DNA of 64,000 nt from Peribacillus frigoritolerans (GTDB lineage Bacteria; Bacillota; Bacilli; Bacillales; DSM-1321): contig NZ_CP158190.1 in the NCBI RefSeq assembly GCF_040250305.1, forward strand, positions 1,148,001-1,212,000, read 5' to 3'. The notes below the pieces were generated by a model. That model was not told the DNA's origin, did not search any database, and saw nothing but the letters and a program-made list of their open reading frames with translations. Position 1 is the stretch's first letter. Each line of letters opens with the position of its first letter. This document shows, in pieces, positions 26,788 to 35,901 of this stretch. Position numbers and translations under genes: made by a program.

Positions 26788-26810
26788 GAAGAAGGGTTAT
26801 AAAATAAGGG

Positions 26811-26842
26811 AGGGGGATTCCAAATCGGGGATCCCCTTTTTA
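26811..26842 (+). terminator. Terminator after pucH
   Basis: GGGGAT pairs with ATCCCC ahead of TTTTT. The loop also contains GGGGATCCCC, so alternative pairing is possible. Confidence 0.65.
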
Positions 26843-26882
26843 TTAGCTCTGCGTATGTATCATGGGCAAATCAAGGGGAAAA

Positions 26883-26915
26883 GAAACCGGACAAGATGAT
26901 TGCTTGTCCGGTTTC
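26883..26915. terminator. Terminator between puc and paa blocks
   Basis: GAAACCGGACAAG and CTTGTCCGGTTTC form a perfect 13-base stem with a seven-base loop, directly after the thioesterase stop on the minus strand. Confidence 0.8.
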
Positions 26916-26924
26916 AAGCGTTAC

Positions 26925-27371
26925 TTATTCAACTTGGTCGACGAAATATTGATTTTTCCTGTATACCATCGCTTCCATGGTTGCAATCAATTCCCTTTCA
27001 TTTAACACGTCTATTTTATACCATGCCAGTTTATGGTTTTTCTTTATCTCTTCCGCTCTGGCAGTTAAAGTCTCACCCCGTTTGCCAGCTGATAAGAAGT
27101 TGATGTTGTTTGAAACGCCAACCGCAATTTTGCCATATGAATTGCTGGCTGCGGCGAACACGTAATCAGCAAGTGAAAAGATAATCGCACCGTGAACCGT
27201 TCCGTGGCTATTTAGCATGTGGTCACTTGGAATCAATTCTGCTTCCGCTGTCCCGGGACCGAGCTTCGTCAATCTCATCCCTAGAAAAGAAGCATATGGT
27301 TCGTCGGCCAGAACTTGTTTGATTTGATCATAATGCAATTCGTGAATATCCTGATCTAAATGTGTGGTCAT
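26925..27371 (-). CDS. paaI: PaaI-type hotdog thioesterase
   Basis: This 148-residue hotdog-fold enzyme hydrolyses acyl-CoA esters. The key segment is SHGTVHGAIIFSLADYVFAAASN, where the histidine-glycine-glycine-like stretch and the following acidic residue form the active site. In phenylacetate pathways PaaI rescues CoA from ring-hydroxylated or dead-end phenylacetyl-CoA products. It is separated by 15 bases from the symporter gene on the same strand, so both may be co-transcribed. It carries no signal sequence. Assignment to the paa pathway rests on the family and its place beside the paa genes. Confidence 0.88.
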   Translation of the reverse strand: MTTHLDQDIHELHYDQIKQVLADEPYASFLGMRLTKLGPGTAEAELIPSDHMLNSHGTVHGAIIFSLADYVFAAASNSYGKIAVGVSNNINFLSAGKRGETLTARAEEIKKNHKLAWYKIDVLNERELIATMEAMVYRKNQYFVDQVE

Positions 27372-27385
27372 GGAAATCCCCCTTC

Positions 27386-28929
27386 TTAATGGTCTTTTGC
27401 TGAACTTATCCCATATCCGGTGTTTGATTTGAACAGTACTTCAGCAAAACTGTTTTCCTCATCTTTTGCCTTTGACAAGATTGTGCCTAAATAAGCTCCA
27501 ATAAAGCCGAGCGGCACGGTGAAAATGGTCGGGTTGCTCATCGTGAAGAGGGGATCGCCTGTGAAAATCCCCATTCCAGGTTCCATACATTGGGGCTGAG
27601 CATGACCAGTATGATGGAGCTGAGTAACCCGAATGACATTCCTGTGATCGCTCCGGTTGAGTTGAAGCGTTTCCAATATATTGTGCAAAGGATGATCGGT
27701 AAATTGGCACTGGCAGCAATTCCAAGCGCAAGGACTGAAAGAAAAGCGACATTCATTGATTGTCCGAATAAAGCAAGTAGAATCGAAATGACCGCTACGC
27801 CGACAGAAGCCAATCGGGCAACGAGTACTTGCTGTTTTTCCGTAATATTTCCATCCTTGATGATTTCACCGTATATATCATGTGCAAAAGCGGATGCCGA
27901 CGTTAAAACAAGACCGGATACAACCGCTAAAATCGTGGCAAATGCTACAGCAGAAACGAATGCGAATAAAAATTCACCGCCCATGGTTAATGCAAGAAGG
28001 GGTGCGGCCATATTTCCAGCAGGGTTTGCTTCGACGATCCGATCAAACCCGACGAAAGATGCAGCGCCGAAACCAAGGAAAATAGTCATGATGAAAAATA
28101 TCCCTATAAACCATGTGGAATATACGACGGACTTCCTTGCAGTAGCTGCGTCCTTTACTGTAAAGAAGCGGACGAGTAAATGCGGAAGGCCGGCTGCCCC
28201 AAGGACAAGCGACATATTAAATGAAATCATGTCGAGTCCATCGGTGTATTTATTTCCTGGATTCAAAAATTCCTTTCCAAGCGGTGTTGCAGTTTTGACA
28301 TGATGGAACATCTCCGAAATGTTGAAATTAAAACGCGAAAATACGATGAACGTCAACACAGCAGAACCGCCTAGTAAGAGAACCGCTTTGGTGATCTGCA
28401 CCCAGCTTGTCGCTGTCATCCCGCCGAAAATTACATAAATCGTCATCAGTACACCGACAAGCAAAACGGATAGCCAATAATCGATGCCGAGCAGCAGTTT
28501 AATTAAACCTCCTGCACCGACAAGTTGTGCAATCATGTAAAAGATTGAAATGACAAGTGTGTTAGCCGCAGCTATCCCACGGACTTTTTTTGATTTGAAG
28601 CGTGCTGAAATCATGTCTGCCAGCGTAAACTTACCTAGATTGCGAAGTGGTTCCGACACAAGATACAATAAGACAAGAAAGGCAACAAGGTTCCCGATGC
28701 TCATGTAAAAGCCATCGAAACCAATCAGTGCGATTGCACCCGTAATTCCCAGGAAAGAAGCGGCTGACATAAAGTCACCTGCTACGGCCAGTCCGTTTTG
28801 CCATGCTGTCAATCCGCCGCCGGCAGTATAAAAATCACTGGCATTTTTCGTCTTCTTAGAAGAGTAATAGGTTATTGTAAGCGTTAACAAAATGATTCCT
28901 AAAAAAAGCGTAAGGGATAACATGCTCAT
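27386..28929 (-). pseudogene. Sodium/solute symporter (ActP/PaaL-like) with a frameshift near the 3' end
   Basis: This gene encodes an SSS-family permease, by context for phenylacetate or acetate. The first frame gives 463 residues with the family features ASDFYTAGGGLTAWQNG, GDFMSAASFLG and AGAGGLIKLLLG-like helices. That frame ends at 27538 with an out-of-family tail. A second frame, 27386 to about 27570, supplies the expected ending: GIFTGDPLFTMSNPTIF, then PLGFIGAYLGTILSKAKD and SNTGYGISSAKDH. The switch lies at a four-base C run (27569-27572). Adding one base restores one frame of about 514 residues. Either the gene is broken, or the base was lost in sequencing. Confidence 0.85.
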
Positions 28930-29279
28930 TTGCCAAGCTCCTCCTGATATTTATTCAAAATGTTTTTAGCCATTGTGTCATATTTCGCCGATTTTTTTAT
29001 ATATACAATTCCCCCGATCCAAACGACAGCAAATTGGAGTAGTGCGTATACCCATGCCCAAGTTATATTGAAAAAAGCTTCACCTTTCAATACATCCGTA
29101 TAAGCAGCTAAAATTGGCAGAATAAAATAAAAAGCAAGAAAGAATAGAGTAACAGGTACAATGAAAGCTTTTTTCTTTTGAAGTAAATCCTTGAACTCAT
29201 CTGTTTCAATTAATTGACGATACTTAGTTTCGTTGTCATGATTTTCTGCTAAATGACCCATTTTAATCGGTTGTTCCAT
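28926..29279 (-). CDS. DUF485 membrane protein (YjcH-like partner of the symporter)
   Basis: This 117-residue protein has two membrane helices (about residues 39-60 and 74-96) flanked by charged ends, the layout of DUF485 proteins. In E. coli and B. subtilis such proteins are encoded just before the acetate-type SSS permease and are thought to assist it. Here the same arrangement holds: it overlaps the start of the symporter gene by four bases (ATGA), so the two are translationally coupled. It is the first gene of a minus-strand operon with the symporter and PaaI. The opposite strand begins with paaK 256 bases away. Confidence 0.85.
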   Translation of the reverse strand: MEQPIKMGHLAENHDNETKYRQLIETDEFKDLLQKKKAFIVPVTLFFLAFYFILPILAAYTDVLKGEAFFNITWAWVYALLQFAVVWIGGIVYIKKSAKYDTMAKNILNKYQEELGK

Positions 29280-29410
29280 AATAAGCCCCCTTTTTAATTA
29301 TAGTACGATTTTAAAACGAGTAACTAAAAATATGATATACCATTATTAAATTAACATAGTCAGAAAATTATGTAAATTAAAAAAGTTTTGTGAAATTATA
29401 CAAAACATGA

Positions 29411-29439
29411 TTGACATCGTTAAAATGACGTATTAATCT
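29411..29439 (+). promoter_or_regulatory. Candidate sigma-A promoter of paaK
   Basis: TTGACA (29411-29416) and TAATCT (29434-29439) are 17 bases apart, about 95 bases before the paaK start. The putative PaaX dyad at 29450-29488 lies just downstream, where a bound repressor would block transcription. Confidence 0.55.
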
Positions 29440-29449
29440 TAAAATGAAG

Positions 29450-29488
29450 CATAACAATAAATTCAAATTCCGTTTTAATATCGTTATG
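29450..29488. promoter_or_regulatory. Inverted repeat, candidate PaaX operator
   Basis: CATAACAATA (29450-29459) faces TATCGTTATG (29479-29488), whose complement is CATAACGATA: nine of ten positions match. The word ATAACAATAAA recurs in front of paaA. PaaX is the likely ligand because its gene ends the cluster. Confidence 0.4.
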
Positions 29489-29535
29489 AATGAGAAGTCG
29501 GATGGAACACTAGCTAATTTGAGGGGGCTGAAACA

Positions 29536-30864
29536 ATGTACAATCCTGAAGTTGAAACGGCAAGCCGCGCTGAGATGGAAAGTCTTCAAACGGCACGACT
29601 AAAAAAAACGATTAGCCATGTATACGAAAATGTACCTTATTACAGAGAAAAGTTTGAAGAAATGGGCATTGATCCAGAGGATATTCAAACTTTAAGCGAT
29701 GTGTCAAAGCTTCCATTTACAAAAAAACAGACTCTTCGTGACCAGTATCCGTTCGGTTTATTTGCCGTTCCAATGGAAGAGGTAACACGCATTCATGGTT
29801 CATCCGGAACAAGCGGGAAGCCTACCATTGTCGGGTATACGAAAAATGATTTGGAAAACTGGGCAACGATCGTCGCACGTGGAATCGTGGCTGCAGGAGG
29901 ACGCAAGTCAGATATATTCCATAACGCATATGGATATGGTCTGTTTACAGGTGGACTGGGCCTCCATTGCGGTGCAGAAAAGTTAGGGGTTGCCACAGTT
30001 CCTATTTCAGGGGGGAATACCGATCGCCAGATTACGATCATCAATGATTTTAAACCGCGTGGGATTTGTGGAACCCCTTCTTATATATTGAATATTGCAG
30101 AAAAGATGGAAGAGATGGGGCTTGACCCAGCCAACAATGGGCTTGAGTATGGGATTTTCGGAGCTGAGCCGTGGTCAGAGGAAATGAGGGCTACCCTAGA
30201 GAAGAAACTTAATTTGAAAGCAGTCGATATTTATGGCTTAAGTGAAATCATGGGGCCAGGAGTTGCAATAGAATGCCATGAAGCACAGGATGGACTGCAT
30301 ATCGCAGAAGACCATTTCCTTGTTGAAGTCATTAATCCGGATACACTTGAACCGGTTGAGGACGGCGAGGATGGGGAACTTGTCTTTACAAGCCTTACAA
30401 AGGAAGCGCTTCCAATCATTCGTTATCGTACAGGCGATATTGCCTCCATTACCCATGAACCATGTAAATGCGGACGCACCACAACAAGAATGTCCCGTGT
30501 TAAAGGAAGAACGGATGATATGATCATAGTCAGGGGAGTGAATGTATTTCCATCTGAAATTGAGCGTGTGTTATTCCAAATGGAGGGTATTGTTCCTCAT
30601 TACCAGATTCACCTCGTTAAGAAGGGGAATATGGATAGTGTTGAACTGCATATAGAAATTGAAAGCGGTTTCTACAAAGAGATTGAAGAAGACTTAGCGC
30701 ATATAAAAGTAGAGAAATTAAAGAAAACGATTCAACATCATATGAAATCCACATGTCTTGTAACGATGGATATTGTTGTTAACATTCCAAAAGGCATTCC
30801 GCGTTCAGAAGGAAAAGCCATTCGTGTCGTGGATAAACGGAATGATGAAATCATTAGCGTATGA
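29536..30864 (+). CDS. paaK: Phenylacetate--CoA ligase
   Basis: This 442-residue adenylate-forming enzyme joins phenylacetate to CoA with ATP, the first step of the pathway. The P-loop-like motif is HGSSGTSGKPTIVGYT (about residue 90), followed by EPWSEEMR, IYGLSEIMGPGVA, the TGDIASI aspartate region, and KGRTDDMIIVRGVNVFP at the hinge to the small C-terminal domain. Length and motifs are those of PaaK rather than general acyl-CoA ligases. GGGGG-type site precedes the ATG. It is the first plus-strand gene of the paa block and has a promoter candidate and dyad upstream. Confidence 0.95.
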   Translation: MYNPEVETASRAEMESLQTARLKKTISHVYENVPYYREKFEEMGIDPEDIQTLSDVSKLPFTKKQTLRDQYPFGLFAVPMEEVTRIHGSSGTSGKPTIVGYTKNDLENWATIVARGIVAAGGRKSDIFHNAYGYGLFTGGLGLHCGAEKLGVATVPISGGNTDRQITIINDFKPRGICGTPSYILNIAEKMEEMGLDPANNGLEYGIFGAEPWSEEMRATLEKKLNLKAVDIYGLSEIMGPGVAIECHEAQDGLHIAEDHFLVEVINPDTLEPVEDGEDGELVFTSLTKEALPIIRYRTGDIASITHEPCKCGRTTTRMSRVKGRTDDMIIVRGVNVFPSEIERVLFQMEGIVPHYQIHLVKKGNMDSVELHIEIESGFYKEIEEDLAHIKVEKLKKTIQHHMKSTCLVTMDIVVNIPKGIPRSEGKAIRVVDKRNDEIISV

Positions 30865-30961
30865 ATGGGGCAGTGGGTAAAAGGGTGTATGAATAAGAAA
30901 ACTGCAGTGGACGTTACGATAATTGGACGGTAGGGAAAGCAGAAAGAATTAATGAAATTGA

Positions 30962-31219
<258 letters not shown>

Positions 31220-31283
31220 AAGTCTGGTCCAATTCCGATAATTTCCTTTTATTCAGTAAAAAGACAGAATAGTGTTGCATTTA

Positions 31284-31330
31284 ATATAACAATAAAATAT
31301 AATAACGTTATATAAACGTTATATATTATC
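31284..31330. promoter_or_regulatory. AT-rich inverted repeats before paaA, candidate operator
   Basis: ATATAACAATAAA is followed by AATAACGTTAT (containing the palindrome ATAACGTTAT) and AAACGTTATATAT. The arms resemble the candidate operator before paaK. No clear -35/-10 pair was found. Confidence 0.35.
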
Positions 31331-31348
31331 GAATAAGAGGTGTTTTGG

Positions 31349-32305
31349 ATGAACGTTCTTTTAAATGATATGGCAGAACAAGAAAAGCTAAATCAATTTA
31401 TTGCCAGAATCGAGGCTGGAGAAAAGATAGAAGCGGATGATTGGATGCCTGAAGATTACCGAGGCACCCTCATCAAATTAATTTCAATGCATGGCATAAG
31501 TGAAATCATGGGGGCGCTTCCAGAAAAGGAATGGGTACCTAAAGCTCCGACCTTAAATAGAAAACTTGGAATCATGGCAAAGGTGCAGGATGAAATGGGG
31601 CATGGACAATTACTGCTTCGAGTCGCGGAGGATTTGCTAAAGCCTTATAACAAAAAACGGGATGACCTTATGCAAGATTTATTTAAAGGAGATTTAAAGT
31701 TTCATAATGTTTTCCATATGGAAGCAAAAACTTGGGGAGATGCAGGATTGATTGGCTGGTTGGTTGATGGGGCAGCGATCATTTCCCAAACGAACATGCT
31801 TGGCGCTTCATACGGACCTTATGCCCGTGCGCTGCAAAGGATTTGCGCGGAAGAAGTTTTTCACGCTCAGCATGGTGAAGCAATCATCATGGCTTTGGCT
31901 GAAGGAACGGAAGAACAAAGGAAATTGGTTCAAGACTCCATTAATTATTGGTGGGAATCCTTGTTACTCTTCTTTGGACCTCCGAGTAAGAAAGAAGTGG
32001 GCTCATCCAAACAGGATATAACGATTAAGTACAGAATCAGAACAAGTACCAATGAAGAGCTTCGCCAAGCTTTCTTTTCTAAATATGTTAAGCGGATTCT
32101 TTCACTCGGCTATACCATTCCCGATGAAACACTTCGATTTGATAAAGAATCGGAAACCTGGATTTACCAACAACCCGACTGGGGGAAATTGAAGGTGTAC
32201 GCAAGAAATGAAGGGCCCCGTTCACAGGATCGCTTAAGTCTTCGAAGAATTTCTTATGAAAATAATAAATGGGTGCGCGAAGCATTAGCGCCGAAAGTCA
32301 TCTAA
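31349..32305 (+). CDS. paaA: 1,2-phenylacetyl-CoA epoxidase, catalytic subunit A
   Basis: This 318-residue protein is the di-iron subunit of the multicomponent enzyme that turns phenylacetyl-CoA into its ring 1,2-epoxide. The iron ligands lie in two helical motifs: DEMGHGQLLLR (E-x-x-H) and CAEEVFHAQHGE. Other family segments are EKEWVPKAPT and FFGPPSKK. The ATG at 31349 is favoured over the GTG at 31340 because AAGAGGTG lies at the right distance. It begins the paaABCD run, 18 bases before paaB. It works in the cytoplasm in a complex with PaaC, PaaB and PaaD. Confidence 0.95.
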   Translation: MNVLLNDMAEQEKLNQFIARIEAGEKIEADDWMPEDYRGTLIKLISMHGISEIMGALPEKEWVPKAPTLNRKLGIMAKVQDEMGHGQLLLRVAEDLLKPYNKKRDDLMQDLFKGDLKFHNVFHMEAKTWGDAGLIGWLVDGAAIISQTNMLGASYGPYARALQRICAEEVFHAQHGEAIIMALAEGTEEQRKLVQDSINYWWESLLLFFGPPSKKEVGSSKQDITIKYRIRTSTNEELRQAFFSKYVKRILSLGYTIPDETLRFDKESETWIYQQPDWGKLKVYARNEGPRSQDRLSLRRISYENNKWVREALAPKVI

Positions 32306-32323
32306 GGGAGGGGGAAGGACTAT

Positions 32324-32683
32324 ATGGAAACTAGACAAAAAACTTACTTTGAAGAATTTGAAGTATTTAGCCGAAAAACACAAACCTCACCCGTTCAATA
32401 TCATTTTAGCCTGTTGGCCCCGAATGAGGATATCGCCATCATGATGGCACAAGAAAATTTCATGAGACGTGAAGCTGTAGATGATATCTGGGTTGTCAAA
32501 AGACAGAATATACGGAAAATGACGGCCGAGGAAAAGAAAACGCTTCAACGTATCGATAATAAAGACTACAGGACCACAAAAGGATACGGGTATTTAAAGA
32601 AAAAATGGCGGAAGTATGAGCAGGGAATGCTCGATGAAAAAGAGATAATGTCTTGGGCTGGAGGTGTGAAAAATGAAGAATGA
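32324..32683 (+). CDS. paaB: Phenylacetyl-CoA epoxidase subunit B
   Basis: This 119-residue protein matches PaaB, a small subunit of the ring epoxidase that bridges PaaAC units. The family segments FEVFSRKTQTSPVQYHFSLL, APNEDIAIMMAQENFMRR and DDIWVVKR are all present (given in pieces here). It lies 18 bases after paaA, with GGGAGGGGG before the start, and its last codons overlap paaC by 11 bases. The E. coli protein is somewhat shorter (about 95 residues); the extra C-terminal tail here is basic and acidic mixed. No cofactor site is expected. Confidence 0.93.
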   Translation: METRQKTYFEEFEVFSRKTQTSPVQYHFSLLAPNEDIAIMMAQENFMRREAVDDIWVVKRQNIRKMTAEEKKTLQRIDNKDYRTTKGYGYLKKKWRKYEQGMLDEKEIMSWAGGVKNEE

Positions 32684-33473
32684 ATCATTGAAGGACATCG
32701 CAATCAAGGAATTGCTGCTTCAACTGGCTGACGATGACTTCATCCATTCATACCGTGGTGCAGAATGGTTGGGACTCGCACCGCATATCGAAGAAGATGT
32801 TGCATCCGCTTCGATATCTCAAGACACGATGGGGCATGCAGCCATATATTATAAATTACTTGAAGAACTCGGTGAAGGGGATGCTGATAAGCTGGCTCAC
32901 GACCGTCCCGCCAAGGAACGGCGCAATGCGATCATTCTCGAATTGGTCAATGGTCCTGGCTACTACATGAAAGACCCGGATTATGATTGGGCGTTTGCGG
33001 TAGTGCGGAATTATTTTTATACCCAAGCCAAAGCGATTAAGGTTCAATCCCTTCATTCATGTTCATATGAACCGCTTGCTGAAGTGGCCCAAAAGGTACA
33101 GATGGAACTTTACTATCATTTGATGCACTGGAAAACATGGTTCGTCCAATTGCTGGGATCTGGTCACTTGGAAGCGGTTTCGAGAATGAAAGCGGCGATC
33201 GGGAAAACAATGCCCGATTTTGCTGGCGTATTTTCACTTGGACAATATGGAGAGGAAATGGTTGAGCTCGGCTTGATAGAGGGCGAAGCTGTCTTACAGA
33301 AAAAATGGATCGAGGCCATCACACCAATTTTTGAAAGTGTCGGCTTGGCATCAACGATTCAAATAGGGATGGCAAGAGGTGATGGTCGTAATGGCCAGCA
33401 TACGGAAGATTTGGAAAAGGCACTAGAAACGCTAAGTGAAGTATACGCAAGCGATAAAGCAGCTTCATGGTGA
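32673..33473 (+). CDS. paaC: Phenylacetyl-CoA epoxidase, structural subunit C
   Basis: This 266-residue protein is the structural partner of PaaA in the epoxidase. It has the same ferritin-like fold but has lost most di-iron ligands in characterised members. Readable family parts are ADDDFIHSYRGAEWLG, DTMGHAAIYYKLLEELG and YHLMHWKTWFVQLLG. It overlaps paaB by 11 bases and is 24 bases before paaD, consistent with one transcript. The order paaABCD is as in E. coli. Without PaaC, PaaA is unstable in other bacteria, so it should be essential for growth on phenylacetate. Confidence 0.94.
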   Translation: MKNESLKDIAIKELLLQLADDDFIHSYRGAEWLGLAPHIEEDVASASISQDTMGHAAIYYKLLEELGEGDADKLAHDRPAKERRNAIILELVNGPGYYMKDPDYDWAFAVVRNYFYTQAKAIKVQSLHSCSYEPLAEVAQKVQMELYYHLMHWKTWFVQLLGSGHLEAVSRMKAAIGKTMPDFAGVFSLGQYGEEMVELGLIEGEAVLQKKWIEAITPIFESVGLASTIQIGMARGDGRNGQHTEDLEKALETLSEVYASDKAASW

Positions 33474-33497
33474 ATCAATAGAAAGGGGAGGGGTACC

Positions 33498-33995
33498 ATG
33501 GCGACCGTACAGTTAAACACAGAAGAAATATATAAGCTCCTGGAAGACGTTAAAGATCCCGAAATCGATACAGTAAGTATTCTGGATTTAGGGATGGTTG
33601 AAGACGTGACGGTTTCGGGCCAGGATGTTTCGGTAAAAATGCTGCCAACTTTTCTTGGGTGCCCGGCATTGTCGATCATTCAAAAAAATGTGGAAACAGC
33701 CCTTCGACAGCTGCCTGCCGTAAAAAATGTAAGTGTGGAATTTTTACGTTCCCCTTCATGGACATCCGATCGAATTACGGAAAAGGGGAAAGCTGGATTG
33801 AAGGTTTTCGGAATCTCCCCTCCTCCTCGACAAATGAAAAGTGATGGATCATGGCATGTGGATTGCCCATATTGTGAATCGACATATGTCACGATGGAAA
33901 ATATCTTCGGTCCAACGGCCTGCCGCAGCATTTTATATTGTAAGGCATGCAAAAATCCGTTCGAAGCGATGAAACCAATGATAAAAATAATCTAA
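33498..33995 (+). CDS. paaD: PaaD, phenylacetyl-CoA epoxidase maturation protein
   Basis: This 165-residue protein has an N-terminal MIP18/DUF59 domain (VKDPEIDTVSILDLGMV, as in iron-sulfur assembly factors) and a C-terminal cysteine-rich part with four metal-ligand cysteines, CPYC and CKAC, joined by CRS. PaaD is needed for assembling the iron centre of the PaaABC epoxidase or its electron path. GGGGAGGGG precedes the ATG. In E. coli paaE follows at this point; here a small EthD-domain gene follows after 20 bases instead. The metal ligands are visible; the assembly role comes from the family. Confidence 0.93.
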   Translation: MATVQLNTEEIYKLLEDVKDPEIDTVSILDLGMVEDVTVSGQDVSVKMLPTFLGCPALSIIQKNVETALRQLPAVKNVSVEFLRSPSWTSDRITEKGKAGLKVFGISPPPRQMKSDGSWHVDCPYCESTYVTMENIFGPTACRSILYCKACKNPFEAMKPMIKII

Positions 33996-34015
33996 TAAAA
34001 TGGAGGTTCTATAAA

Positions 34016-34321
34016 ATGGTAAAGTTAATCGCCCTATACAAACAACCTGAAAACAAGGAAGAGTTCGATGAGCACTATTTCAATGTACATGGTCCGATAA
34101 CGGAAAAAATTCCTGGACTTCAAAAAATGGAGGTCACTAAAATTGTAGGGACCCCAATGGGCAAAGACTCTGAGTATTACATCCTTTGTGAAATGTATTA
34201 TGAAGACCATGATGCATTGCAACAAGGAATGCGTTCCCCGGAAGGAAAGGCATCAGGGAAAGACCTAATGGGCTTTGCCGGGAAACTTGTAACGATGATG
34301 ATCGGCGAAGAAATAAAATGA
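34016..34321 (+). CDS. EthD-domain small protein in the paaE position
   Basis: This 101-residue protein has an EthD-type ferredoxin-like fold: VKLIALYKQPENKEEFDEHY at the start, NVHGPITEKIPGLQKMEV, and a C-terminal ALQQGMRSPEGK segment (given in pieces). EthD-like proteins occur with cytochrome P450s and with small-molecule monooxygenases, often without a known activity. Here it takes the place of paaE, between paaD and a crotonase gene with which it overlaps by four bases. It might protect a reactive intermediate, act as an isomerase or lactonase-like enzyme, or assist the epoxidase. TGGAGG precedes the ATG at 34016. Confidence 0.85.
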   Translation: MVKLIALYKQPENKEEFDEHYFNVHGPITEKIPGLQKMEVTKIVGTPMGKDSEYYILCEMYYEDHDALQQGMRSPEGKASGKDLMGFAGKLVTMMIGEEIK

Positions 34322-35094
34322 ATGCGCTTCAATTCATTGAAACGTCAATCGCGGATGGCATTGGTTATATCACTTTAAATCGGCCGAAGCAACTGAATGC
34401 CCTTAACAGGAAAATGGTGAGGGAAATAGTTTTAACCATGGAAGAGTTCGACCGGGACCCGCAAGTGAAGGTGATCTTGCTATCGGGCAATGGAAAAGCA
34501 TTTTCCGCTGGAGCTGATATTGACGAGATGGTGAACGATGATCCAATCAGTATGGAGTTAACGAACCAATTTGCCGATTGGGACCGAATAAGCCTGGTCA
34601 AGAAGCCTGTGATTGGTGCGGTGAAAAGTTTTGTATTCGGCGGTGGTTTTGAACTTGCTTTATCCTGTGATTTCCTGATTGCCGCCAGCGATACCCAGTT
34701 TTCCTTCCCGGAAGTGACACTAGGGGTCATGCCTGGTGCGGGAGGAACCCAAAGGTTGACGAAATTGGTGGGCAAGACAAAGGCACTTGAATGGATGTTG
34801 ACGGCTGAAAGGATAAAGGCAAAGACAGCTCTACAATATGGTTTCATTAATAAGATCGTGGCACCTGAATTGTTAATGGAAGAAACGGTTGATTTTTCCA
34901 GGAAGATAGCAAAGCAACCCCCGTTAGCTGTAAGGCTGATTAAAGAATCCGTCAATAAAGCCGTTGATTACCCCTTATATGAGGGCATGCAATTTGAACG
35001 GAAGAACTTCTATATTCTTTTTGCATCAGAGGACCAAAAAGAAGGAATGAAAGCATTTGTAGAAAAAAGAGAGCCGGATTTTACAGGCGGATAA
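34318..35094 (+). CDS. Enoyl-CoA hydratase/isomerase family protein
   Basis: This 258-residue crotonase-fold enzyme is one of three in the cluster. The oxyanion-hole motifs are FSAGADIDEM and FGGGFELALSCDF; both glutamate positions typical of hydratases (in LGVMPGAGGTQRL region and upstream) appear usable. PaaF-type hydratase action on 2,3-dehydroadipyl-CoA is one possibility; hydrolysis of the oxepin ring in place of the missing PaaZ hydratase domain is another. It overlaps the EthD gene by four bases (ATGA) and precedes the PaaG candidate by ten bases. It ends EPDFTGG, as crotonases often do. Confidence 0.85.
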   Translation: MNALQFIETSIADGIGYITLNRPKQLNALNRKMVREIVLTMEEFDRDPQVKVILLSGNGKAFSAGADIDEMVNDDPISMELTNQFADWDRISLVKKPVIGAVKSFVFGGGFELALSCDFLIAASDTQFSFPEVTLGVMPGAGGTQRLTKLVGKTKALEWMLTAERIKAKTALQYGFINKIVAPELLMEETVDFSRKIAKQPPLAVRLIKESVNKAVDYPLYEGMQFERKNFYILFASEDQKEGMKAFVEKREPDFTGG

Positions 35095-35104
35095 GGGGTG
35101 CTCT

Positions 35105-35878
35105 ATGTACGAAACCATCAAATATAGGGTTGAAAATGGAGTGGCATGGCTTACTTTGAACCGTCCTGATAAACTTAATGCCTTTACGTCCCAAATGAAT
35201 AAGGAAATACAGAAAGCGATAAAAATATCTGCGGGGTCAGATGAAGTGCGGGCCATTATCATTACTGGGGAAGGCAGGGCCTTTTGTTCGGGGCAGGATT
35301 TATCGGATGTTGATGAGGGCTTGAATTTAGGCCAGAAGCTGCGCGAAGACTACGGTCCGATGATGCAGCAAATAGCAAACTGTGAAAAACCGATCATTGC
35401 AGCAGTCAATGGAGTGGCTGCAGGTGCTGGCTTCAGTCTGGCGCTGGCATGCGATTTCCGGCTTGTTTCTGAAAAAGCCAGTTTTTTAAATGCTTTTGTC
35501 AATATCGGGTTGATTCCTGATTCGGGGAATCTGTATTACCTTTCGCGGATCGTTGGTCATGCGAAAGCCTTGGAATTATCTTTATTGGGGGAAAAGGTTA
35601 CGGCTAGCGAGGCGAAAAATATCGGACTCGCTACAAAAGTGATAGTTTTGGAGGAATGGAACGAGGAATTGAAAGCCTTTGCAGAGAATATCGCAAACAA
35701 ACCAACGAAAGCGATCGGTTTAATCAAAAGATACTTAGAGGCGTCCTATCACCTTTCATTGGAAGAATACTTAAAAGAAGAAGCGGAGGGTCAGCGAATT
35801 GCTGGCTTAACGAAGGATTATGCAGAAGGTGTGGCAGCATTCACCGAAAAAAGGAAAGCTCAATTCATAGGCAAGTAA
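35105..35878 (+). CDS. paaG: 2-(1,2-epoxy-1,2-dihydrophenyl)acetyl-CoA isomerase
   Basis: This 257-residue crotonase-fold enzyme matches PaaG, which turns the ring epoxide into an oxepin-CoA and also shifts double bonds later. The opening GVAWLTLNRPDKLNAF, FCSGQDLSDVDEG, AAGAGFSLALACDFRL and NIGLIPDSGNLYYLSRIVG (shown in parts) are typical of PaaG. The segment with an aspartate in LIPDSG, in place of the second glutamate of hydratases (as in PGAGGT), fits an isomerase rather than a hydratase. It is embedded between another crotonase gene and the aldehyde dehydrogenase gene on one transcript. Confidence 0.9.
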   Translation: MYETIKYRVENGVAWLTLNRPDKLNAFTSQMNKEIQKAIKISAGSDEVRAIIITGEGRAFCSGQDLSDVDEGLNLGQKLREDYGPMMQQIANCEKPIIAAVNGVAAGAGFSLALACDFRLVSEKASFLNAFVNIGLIPDSGNLYYLSRIVGHAKALELSLLGEKVTASEAKNIGLATKVIVLEEWNEELKAFAENIANKPTKAIGLIKRYLEASYHLSLEEYLKEEAEGQRIAGLTKDYAEGVAAFTEKRKAQFIGK

Positions 35879-35901
35879 TATAGAAAAGGGAGTGGGATTA
35901 C

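Noticed and set aside
27590..28303. 237-residue open frame on the plus strand
   Set aside because: It lies opposite the symporter gene, has biased composition typical of an antisense shadow and no ribosome site.
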